Shown: positions 35,181-41,294 of the stretch, in pieces
Numbering within the stretch: position 1 is the stretch's first letter
Layout: the number at the start of each line of letters is the position of its first letter
NCBI GenBank assembly: GCA_964537875.1
Contig: CAZIDN010000032.1
Coordinates: forward strand, 1-41,294
Length of the DNA stretch: 41,294 bases
Reading direction: 5' to 3'
DNA from: JAPKZH01 sp964537875
Lineage (GTDB): Bacteria > Acidobacteriota > Aminicenantia > Aminicenantales > UBA4085
Notes under the pieces: generated by a model
What the model was told of the DNA's origin: nothing
What the model saw: only the letters and a program-made list of their open reading frames with translations
Database searches by the model: none
Program-made: the position numbers and the translations under genes

Positions 35181-35801
35181 CTATCGTTTCGGCTTATATA
35201 GCCCGTCTGTGTTGGCTCCGAGCAGGCCGGCCTTGACCAGATCCTTATCCGCTCGCTCGAGGTTTCGAATCTGCCCAGTCGTCACGACCTTGTAATGCCT
35301 GGCCCGGTCCAGGGCATCGCCGATAAAGCTGACGTCCCTGTCCGTCGTCATCCACGCGTCTTTATCAAAGCGCCTCAGATCGAACGGCCCGGAATATTCA
35401 CGCAGGGTTTTTTCGCCGATCGAATTATAGAAGACGTCGAAATACGACATCATCAACTCGCGGATCGTGCGATAGACGGGCTCGCGGAAGCGGAGCACGG
35501 TGAAGTTGGACTTGGCCAAGCATCCCCAGGCGCCGTTCCGGCGGAAGACGGCCAGGATATGGTCGTCGTCGTTGACGGCCCGTATATCGACAAGAAGGGG
35601 CGGATGCCCGATCCGGCGCAGCGCCGCCGCGGCAAACAAGGCCCCTTCAAAGCAATTGGCTTTTTTCTCTTTCATTACAAAGCGCGGCGAGGCCGTTCCC
35701 GGCTCAGGATCATAGGCCAGCTTGTTAAGATAACGCTGGATTTTTATCGGGGTAGCCAATTTTTTGAACACGGCGAGCTCCCGTTTCGTCCAAGGGGCCA
35801 T
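35181..35801 (-). CDS. Transglutaminase-like cysteine protein of unknown function
   Basis: 206 residues. A cysteine at the start of a helix (KKANCFEGALFAAAALRRIG, around residue 50) followed by DDDHILAVF about 30 residues later gives the Cys-His order of the transglutaminase-like fold. This may be a peptidase, an isopeptide-forming enzyme, or an inactive relative. No signal peptide is evident. The ATG at 35801 has GGCAGGA upstream; longer reading frames extend into the repeat element that begins 23 bases before it, so its promoter lies in or beyond that element. Confidence 0.65.
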   Translation of the reverse strand: MAPWTKRELAVFKKLATPIKIQRYLNKLAYDPEPGTASPRFVMKEKKANCFEGALFAAAALRRIGHPPLLVDIRAVNDDDHILAVFRRNGAWGCLAKSNFTVLRFREPVYRTIRELMMSYFDVFYNSIGEKTLREYSGPFDLRRFDKDAWMTTDRDVSFIGDALDRARHYKVVTTGQIRNLERADKDLVKAGLLGANTDGLYKPKR

Positions 35802-35823
35802 TGAAATCCTGCCTTTCTTATTG

Positions 35824-36079
35824 AGGTGACTTTCCAGAATGATTGGAGCGACCATAGAGGGTTTAGCCTTCCCGAGCCGCCTTTCGAGGGAACCCGCTTT
35901 GCCGGGTGCCGAGAATGTTTGAGCTAAAGAAATCATAAGCATACGTCACAATGTGGACAAAGACATTCTTTTTAGAGCAGTCATCTATCATGCGAGACAC
36001 GCAGGCGCCGAGAAAGGCGCGGTGAGGGAACGGCGTGAAAAACCCGAATTGGGAGCGAAATCATTCTGGAAAGTCACCT
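35824..36079. mobile_element. Family A MITE-like element, copy 3, with 21-bp perfect ends
   Basis: A 256-bp element with a perfect 21-bp terminal inverted repeat (35824-35844 and 36059-36079, outer bases AGGTGACTTTCC). Just inside the ends lie GAGCGACCATAGAGGG and the complement-side GGCGTGAAAAACCCG block, both shared with copy 2. The outer ends differ from copies 1 and 2, defining a second subfamily. The right end overlaps the first base of the GH172 stop codon, and the left end abuts the transglutaminase-like gene. Confidence 0.75.
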
Positions 36080-38091
36080 TATTTCTGCGGCTCTGTGCTC
36101 CACGTGAGCTTTCCATCCGGGTCGACGAAACGGACATAATACCCCCAGCCGCCGGCGCCCTGCAAGACCTTCACCAAAACCTTGTTCCATCCTTTCCTGA
36201 GGCTCACCTTCACGCTGTCCTGGTCGGGATAGGCGCCGCGGTAGGCGGGATTGGAATGGACAAGCTCGTCGTTGAGCCAGATCCGGACCCCGTCGTCGCT
36301 GCCGAGGAGGATGTAGGTCTCGACCGGCCCGGGGGAAAAAACTTGGCCGAGGGCGTAGACGACGACCTGCTCGTTGGGCTTGATGAGCTCCGTCAGCCGG
36401 ACATACCCGCTCGGCTCGGCCCGGATCTTTCTCCAGGCGACTTCCTGATTTCCTTTCCCCGGATATCTTTTATCGAGAGCGATTACTTTTTCCGGCGGAT
36501 AGACGGTGTAGAGACTATCCATATCCGGAGCATCAAAGGGGCCGATCAGGTTCCATTCGGTGATGAACTTGCGCGAGGCAGGAGTCAATCCGAAGCCGAG
36601 AAACCCGAGGTCCATTCCTTGCCCTGCTGCGGACTTGCCCGCGACCTGGATGAGGACCGTATTCCGACCTTCCCGCAGCAGGATGTCTTTGAGGGTCATT
36701 CGGCCGAATTCTTTGTCTTTAGCCAAGCCCTCGAAGACGGCCGGCTCGAATTTCGGCTGGGATTGGCCCGGCTCGAGGATTGCTGCTCTCAGGTTTCCCA
36801 TGGCCGGACCCTTGAGAAAATAGAGATCGATGTTGTAGCGTTCGCTAATTTTCACGGGGATCGTGAGCTCGGCGGTGCTTTCGGGTTTTGCCCGTTCGGT
36901 CATGAGCACGGGATAGCGGGAGCCGTCCGGGCCATAATGGGACGTCAAGGACTGAGCCAGCTTTTCGGCCGTGAATTGCAGGCCTTTTTCCTTGTCTTCA
37001 AAAACGGAGACGGCCATGCCCTTCCTTTCTTCCCACTTGGGAAGAATGAAGTTTTCCGGCGTTTCCCGGGCATAGGGAAGCCGGGCGGCAACGGACGGCA
37101 AGGCCGGGAATGTCTTGTGCGGCTCGGCCTGGTACCAGTAGGCCGTCGAGGAATAATAGTCGGAGCGGTCATTGGCATGACCATGCTCGATCGTCACACG
37201 GATGGACTTCTGAAACGGGATCGGGTCGGGAACGTGGAAGCGGTAGACCGTGGCTTTGGAGCCAGCCTGATAGTCCTCTTCCTGGAGCGGACAGCCGTAA
37301 AAGGGGTGTTCGGCCTCCCGCATTCCCCAGGCATCGGAGAAGTAATCTTCCGAGCCCGTGCCTTGAAGAGAGGGAAAGGTTTCCCCGTCCACATAGATCA
37401 TGTCATCGCCTTCGCCCCACCATCCCATAGCCCGCTGCAGAATGCTGAGGTTGCAGCCGACGTAATGGCCGCGGCCGGAGGCCTCGAGGATCAGGTAGTT
37501 TTTCCCGGGCTCGCAGGGTATTTCCTGGCGGTATTGGGCATGGAAGCGAGGCGTGTCCGCAGGAAGGTCCTTGAGCTCCCGGTAGTCCACATAATAGTAA
37601 AAAGCGGGGACGGTTTGTTGACCTTCATTGGTGACGGTGACGCGGGCCGATTGCCTGAAGGGCATGTGCCAGTAACAGTTCTTGGCCCGGCCTTCCGAGG
37701 AAGAGGTGATCGGAATCGAGCTGAAGTTGCGGTTGAGGCCGTGGCCGACGCCGAAGAAATCCCCGATGGGGACTTCGACGGACGGATCCTGCTCCCCGTC
37801 CCAGAACATGCGGAGGACGAGCTTCCGGCCGTAAAAAGGCTCGGCGGCGATGGTCACCCAAATGTGGTGGATGGCGCCGGGGCCTTTGAGATCGGCAAGG
37901 ACGGCCGTGAGGCCGGGTTCGATGGTCAGGGAATCCTTGTTCCCTCCCGTCCGGTCGTAGGAGGAGATGCGCTTGCTGACATAGTCCTGGGGCAAGCCCA
38001 GCTTCCCCAGCATGTCCTGGCTAAACGGAAATGTCTGTATCATCAGTAAAAAACTTCCAAAAACTAATGCATATTTAAATTTTTCCTTCAT
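36079..38091 (-). CDS. DUF2961 / glycoside hydrolase family 172 protein, exported
   Basis: 670 residues with a signal peptide (MKEKFKYALVFGSFLLMIQTF). The N-terminal half is the GH172 jelly-roll pair: GPGAIHHIWVT, MFWDGEQDPSVEVPIGDFFG, a HMPFRQSARVTV stretch and TGSEDYFSDAWG, the last holding the conserved Glu-Asp of the active site. Characterised members act on D-arabinofuranosides or difructose anhydrides. The C-terminal 300 residues are beta-rich, with a late GSDDGVRIWLNDELVHSN segment typical of a PA14- or CBM-like module. GGAGG precedes the ATG. It is bracketed by family A repeat sequence on both sides. Confidence 0.85.
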   Translation of the reverse strand: MKEKFKYALVFGSFLLMIQTFPFSQDMLGKLGLPQDYVSKRISSYDRTGGNKDSLTIEPGLTAVLADLKGPGAIHHIWVTIAAEPFYGRKLVLRMFWDGEQDPSVEVPIGDFFGVGHGLNRNFSSIPITSSSEGRAKNCYWHMPFRQSARVTVTNEGQQTVPAFYYYVDYRELKDLPADTPRFHAQYRQEIPCEPGKNYLILEASGRGHYVGCNLSILQRAMGWWGEGDDMIYVDGETFPSLQGTGSEDYFSDAWGMREAEHPFYGCPLQEEDYQAGSKATVYRFHVPDPIPFQKSIRVTIEHGHANDRSDYYSSTAYWYQAEPHKTFPALPSVAARLPYARETPENFILPKWEERKGMAVSVFEDKEKGLQFTAEKLAQSLTSHYGPDGSRYPVLMTERAKPESTAELTIPVKISERYNIDLYFLKGPAMGNLRAAILEPGQSQPKFEPAVFEGLAKDKEFGRMTLKDILLREGRNTVLIQVAGKSAAGQGMDLGFLGFGLTPASRKFITEWNLIGPFDAPDMDSLYTVYPPEKVIALDKRYPGKGNQEVAWRKIRAEPSGYVRLTELIKPNEQVVVYALGQVFSPGPVETYILLGSDDGVRIWLNDELVHSNPAYRGAYPDQDSVKVSLRKGWNKVLVKVLQGAGGWGYYVRFVDPDGKLTWSTEPQK

Positions 38092-38125
38092 AACGTTCCT
38101 CCAATTCCGTCTTATATCTGCAAAG

Positions 38126-38170
38126 CCAGAATGGCCGAAGCGGCCATAAGGGATTTAGCCTTCCCCGGCC
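38126..38170. repeat. Family A, copy 4 (left end only)
   Basis: CCAGAATGG ... CCATAAGGGATTTAGCC repeats the left end of copy 3 in the same orientation, but no matching right end is found. It lies 35 bases before the GH172 start. Confidence 0.6.
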
Positions 38171-38438
38171 CACTCTGTCGGGGGTCGAACAGGGCGATAA
38201 AGGAATGATGTAATAACCATGGGCGATCGAGATACGGTGCGGGTGGCGCCGACCGGGGCGCCCCAGGATATGCTCTTGGAGGAGGGCCCATTGACAGAGT
38301 CCTCCTGCGACGGGCGGTGGAAAGACCGCCTGCCCTGTCACTCTTCCGAGGGACCTCCCCTGATGAATTCATCGTCCAAGGCTCCGTGGAAAGGAGGCAG
38401 AGAGCAAAGCGATCGTTGGAGGGAAGCCCAGACGAAGA
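38171..38438. other. Non-coding stretch with several strong hairpins
   Basis: No coding frame here looks real. It has paired segments such as GGAGGA with TCCTCC and GGCGGT with ACCGCC (around 38277-38330), so a structured RNA or a decayed mobile element is possible. It links family A copy 4 to family B. Confidence 0.4.
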
Positions 38439-38520
38439 GTTTCCCTCCAAGAGTGTCCGACCGAACCCACACCACTTCGCTCCTGATTATTTTATTTGTG
38501 GGGGATTCCGCCCTACCGGA
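38416..38520 (-). repeat. Family B repeat, second copy
   Basis: On the minus strand GTCGGACACTCTTGGAGGGA (38461-38442) matches 41256-41275. A perfect 10-bp stem, TTGGAGGGAA at 38416-38425 with its complement at 38441-38450, lies at its edge. Similarity to the other copies is patchy beyond this block. Confidence 0.5.
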
Positions 38521-38555
38521 AGAATCCCGCGGCCGGCGCGGTCCTCACTTTTTTT

Positions 38556-40004
38556 CTACCAGCTCTCGCCGAAGTCTTTCTTAAAGGCATCGGTAAATTT
38601 CCGGCTCCAATTGTCAAGGGCGTCGAGCTTGCCCAGGAAGAATCTGAGCACGGGCGGTTCGGAGAGGAACTTCAGCCCTTTGATCAACTCTCGATTTTTA
38701 TAGATCCACTGAAGCCGGTCGATGATGTATTCGATATGCGAAACCGTGTAAACTCTCCTGGGGAGGGCAATCCTGGTCAGCTCGAGATCGGCATAGACTT
38801 CCTTCCCTTCTTTATCGCGGTCCGTGGAGATGGTGCCTCTTTCCATGGCTCTCACTCCGGAGGCGATATAGAGGGCGGCTGTCAAAGCGCCGGCGATATA
38901 ATGCTCTTTTGGAATATGAGACACGAATTTCCTGGCATCGATGTGGCAGGCTAAACCGCCGGGAGGTGTCACGACGGGGATGCCCATCCCATCCAGCTTT
39001 TCGACGAAGTATTTGATCTGCTCGATGGAACAGCCGGCGACGGAGAGATCGACCATTTCTCTCAATCCGACGGTCATGGCTCCGATCTCTCTCATCGACA
39101 TGCCGCCGTACGTGTAAAATCCTTCGTAGAAGGGCAGCCAGGGTTCCAGCTTTTCCATCAATTCTTTTCTGTTGCTGGCGATGAATCCGCCTCTGACGCA
39201 CGTATTTTTTCTTCCGCTGAGGTAGAAGATGTCGGCCAGGCTGCACATTTCTTTGACGATGTCGGCGACCGTTTTCTTCTCGTACGCTTTTTCCCTCTTC
39301 CAGATGAAAAAGGCATTCTCCGAGATCAAACTGCCGTCCATGACCAAGAGGAGGCCGTTCTGATCGCAAATCTTTCGGACCTCTTTGAGGTTTTCCATCG
39401 AGAACGGCTGCCCGCCGAGGAGATTGGTCGTCGCTTCCATGCGCACATAGCCGATCTTTTCCCGCCCCCATTTTTTGATGGCATCCTTGAGTCTCTGGAG
39501 ATCCATGTTCCCCTTGAAGGGATGGGTGCTCTTGGTTTTCAAGGCCTCATCGGCATAGAGTTCCAAGCAGGCGGATCCGCCGGTCAATTCAATATGGCCT
39601 TTGGTTGTCGTGAAATGATAGTTGGTGATGACCGCGCCGCCCGGTTTCGAGAATATTTTGGACAGCAGATGTTCGGCGGCGCGCCCCTGGTGGACGTTCA
39701 TCACGTATTGGTAGCCCAAAACATCCTTGACGGCATCCGCAAATTCATAGAAAGTCATGCTCCCGGCATAGGCGTCGTCGGCATCCATAAAGCCTGCGAA
39801 TTGATGGTCGCTCATGGCATTGACGCCGCTGTCGGTCAGCATGTCCAGATAGATATCCTTTGTCTTGAGGAGAAAGGTGTTGTAGCCGGCCTCGTTGATG
39901 GCTTTGAGTCGTGCTTCAGCAGGGATCAGGCTGATCTTTTGGACCATCCTGGCCTTGTGCATTTCAACCGGCAGCTCCTTGCCGTTCGATAACTTTATGA
40001 TCAT
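38556..40004 (-). CDS. Tryptophanase / tyrosine phenol-lyase family beta-eliminating lyase
   Basis: 482 residues, slightly longer than TnaA or TPL. Strong family marks: DSGVNAMSDHQFAG, DDAYAGSMTFYEF, HQGRAAE near residue 105, NLLGGQPFSMEN and ENAFFIWKRE. The PLP lysine is K266 in SGRKNTCVRGG, where TnaA/TPL normally read S-A/G-K-K-D. The usual DATR before ENAYFI is DGSL here, so an arginine near the cofactor is lost. It probably cleaves an aromatic or other beta-substituted amino acid to ammonia, pyruvate and a leaving group, but the substrate may differ. AAGGAGG precedes the ATG; it follows hisC by 28 bases. Confidence 0.82.
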   Translation of the reverse strand: MIIKLSNGKELPVEMHKARMVQKISLIPAEARLKAINEAGYNTFLLKTKDIYLDMLTDSGVNAMSDHQFAGFMDADDAYAGSMTFYEFADAVKDVLGYQYVMNVHQGRAAEHLLSKIFSKPGGAVITNYHFTTTKGHIELTGGSACLELYADEALKTKSTHPFKGNMDLQRLKDAIKKWGREKIGYVRMEATTNLLGGQPFSMENLKEVRKICDQNGLLLVMDGSLISENAFFIWKREKAYEKKTVADIVKEMCSLADIFYLSGRKNTCVRGGFIASNRKELMEKLEPWLPFYEGFYTYGGMSMREIGAMTVGLREMVDLSVAGCSIEQIKYFVEKLDGMGIPVVTPPGGLACHIDARKFVSHIPKEHYIAGALTAALYIASGVRAMERGTISTDRDKEGKEVYADLELTRIALPRRVYTVSHIEYIIDRLQWIYKNRELIKGLKFLSEPPVLRFFLGKLDALDNWSRKFTDAFKKDFGESW

Positions 40005-40032
40005 CCCAAACCTCCTTGTATATAGAAATATC

Positions 40033-41118
40033 TTAGAGAACGCTTTTGAGGGCCCTGATCAACTTATGGTTCTGCTCGTCCGTGCCGATGGTGATGCGCA
40101 GGGCATGGGGAAAGCCGTATTCTTTGATCGTTCGGGTGATGATTCCTTTCTGCTGAAGGGCTTCAAAGACCGCCTGGCTGTCTCTGCCAAAATCGACAAA
40201 GATGAAATTGGCATAGGTGGGAAGATAGAAGAGTCCGAGTTTCCGGTAGGCCTCATAAAGGGATTCTTTTCCGGCATCATTGACGTCCTTCCCTCTTCGA
40301 ACATGTTGGTCATCGTCCAGGGCGGCCGTCCCGGCGATTTGCGACAGGCGATTCACGTTGAAGGAAATTCGGAGTTTGGCCAGATCGCGGAGGATTTCTT
40401 TGTGGGCGATTCCATAGCCAAGCCGGACCCCGGCCAAGCCGTAGATCTTGGAGAAAGTCCGCAGGATCAGGATGTTTTTTCGTTCCTTGAAGGTTTTGAA
40501 GGAATCCGGATAACGAGGGTCGTCGATGTATTCATAGTAGGCTTCGTCCATGATCACCAGGACGTGATCGGGGACTTTCCGGAAAAACTCCTCAACTTCT
40601 TCCTTGGTGACGATGGTCCCGGTCGGGTTATTAGGGTTGGCGATGTAGACCAATCGGGTATTCTTTTTAATGGCCTTGAGCATCCCCTTGAGGTCGTGGG
40701 TGTTATTCTTCATAGGAACTTCGATCAGCTCACCGGCGGCAATGCGGACGGCAATTTTGAACCAGATAAATGCGCTTTGGCTGCAGACGGCGCTCAGCCC
40801 CGGATCCAGATAGGCCAGGGTCGCCAGAGGAAGGATTTCGACGGATCCGTTGCCGACAAAAATATTCTCGGGGTCGAGGCCCAATTTCGCGGCCAGTTTT
40901 TTTCGGAAGTAGAAGCAGTTGTCGTCCGGATAGAGGTAGGCTTCCTTGGCCGCCTTGCCGATGGCTTGGAGGGCCAGGGGAGACGCCCCCAGCGGATTTT
41001 CGTTTGAGGCGAGCTTGATGATCTCGCCTTTTAAATTCAGCTGCCGGACCACTTCTTCGATCGGCTTGCCCGGCTGATAGGGATGGATCTTCTTCAAAAA
41101 GCCTCTGGCTCGGATCAT
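40033..41118 (-). CDS. hisC: Histidinol-phosphate aminotransferase-like protein
   Basis: 361 residues of the HisC subgroup. Visible are YQPGKPIEEV, LASNENPLG, the NPNNPTGT loop, MDEAYYEYID and the PLP lysine K224 in TFSKIYGLAGVRLGYG. HisC converts imidazole acetol phosphate to histidinol phosphate; close relatives are aromatic aminotransferases. No other his gene is present and the next gene is an aromatic lyase, so an aromatic aminotransferase role is also reasonable. The ATG at 41118 fits family N-termini but lacks a clear ribosome-binding site; a TTG at 41130 is an alternative. A TATAAT lies 22 bases upstream of the ATG. Confidence 0.85.
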   Translation of the reverse strand: MIRARGFLKKIHPYQPGKPIEEVVRQLNLKGEIIKLASNENPLGASPLALQAIGKAAKEAYLYPDDNCFYFRKKLAAKLGLDPENIFVGNGSVEILPLATLAYLDPGLSAVCSQSAFIWFKIAVRIAAGELIEVPMKNNTHDLKGMLKAIKKNTRLVYIANPNNPTGTIVTKEEVEEFFRKVPDHVLVIMDEAYYEYIDDPRYPDSFKTFKERKNILILRTFSKIYGLAGVRLGYGIAHKEILRDLAKLRISFNVNRLSQIAGTAALDDDQHVRRGKDVNDAGKESLYEAYRKLGLFYLPTYANFIFVDFGRDSQAVFEALQQKGIITRTIKEYGFPHALRITIGTDEQNHKLIRALKSVL

Positions 41119-41139
41119 GGGTTTCGTCAAAGGACAAAA

Positions 41140-41145
41140 ATTATA
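41140..41145 (-). promoter_or_regulatory. -10 element of the hisC-lyase operon
   Basis: TATAAT on the minus strand. Transcription would begin near 41133, giving a leader of about 15 bases to the ATG or almost none to the TTG. The -35 region is only weakly like consensus. Confidence 0.5.
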
Positions 41146-41199
41146 CCGAAAATCGGCAAAAATGGAAAATACTATTATTTTTTAAAAAACAACTCGGCT

Positions 41200-41294
41200 T
41201 GTGTGATTTCCTATCGGCGCTGGAATCGCCCCTAGCCCTCTGGGGAACCAGTCCCGTCGGACACTCTTGGAAGGAAACCCTTTCCTAGGGTTTC
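41200..41294 (+). repeat. Family B repeat, third copy, cut by the window end
   Basis: The first 50 bases match 32972-33021; 41256-41278 matches the copy at 38.4 kb. It ends in an inverted pair, GAAACCC and GGGTTTC, at the window edge. Confidence 0.65.

Noticed and set aside
35953..38049. Long open frame (about 700 codons) on the plus strand opposite GH172
   Set aside because: It mirrors the minus-strand GH172 gene in a GC-rich region, has no recognisable motif and no ribosome-binding site, and starts inside the family A repeat.

Overview
The window looks like a metagenome-assembled chromosome segment: there is a run of exactly 100 Ns (33022-33121). It comes from a GC-rich, diderm, probably anaerobic or fermentative bacterium. 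A BtuB-like TonB receptor, many exported proteins, a Tat-type oxidoreductase remnant, GH2 and GH172 glycosidases and many PLP enzymes fit a peptide- and sugar-degrading lineage such as Candidatus Aminicenantes or another Acidobacteriota relative. That placement is inference; no rRNA or tRNA gene is visible.

Layout. 1-2.1 kb: exported polysaccharide deacetylase and SagB-type nitroreductase (minus). 2.2-9.2 kb: a plus-strand run of divergent glycine-dehydrogenase-like subunits A and B, an SDR and an exported GH2 beta-galactosidase, then an oxidoreductase lacking its Rossmann half. 10.3-12.4 kb: serine hydrolase with C-terminal TPRs (minus). 12.5-17.6 kb: a GNAT gene, then IS91-like transposase debris mixed with 3' ends of host genes, flanking an aminotransferase/ornithine-cyclodeaminase-like operon and a secreted protein of unknown role. 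17.8-22.1 kb: a cell-surface glycan group (GT-C-like glycosyltransferase, UbiA prenyltransferase, methyltransferase) with lower GC by eye. 22.6-25.3 kb: uvrA. 25.4-29.3 kb: DUF3311/SSS symporter pair, M20 amidohydrolase and mntP. 29.5-32.9 kb: a cobalamin-riboswitch operon of btuB and an M29-like aminopeptidase. 33-41 kb: assembly gap, an orphan minus-strand transcription unit, aromatic amino acid decarboxylase, transglutaminase-like protein, GH172 (DUF2961), and an operon of hisC with a tryptophanase/tyrosine phenol-lyase relative.

The most unusual content lies between genes. Three dispersed repeat families are visible. Family A is a MITE-like element with terminal inverted repeats and at least two subfamilies; one copy is flanked by an 8-bp direct repeat and has jumped into a family C palindrome array, and the uninterrupted family C copy 2 kb away shows what the empty site looked like. 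Family B is seen at the assembly gap, at 38.4 kb and at the window end. Family C is a GC-rich palindrome, tandem at 27.4 kb and single at 29.35 kb. IS91-like remnants occur at three places, two of them beside truncated 3' ends of host genes that also exist intact in this window.

The most interesting coding findings are the divergent GcvPA/GcvPB pair without gcvT or gcvH but with an SDR, and the tryptophanase-like lyase with altered PLP-site motifs.
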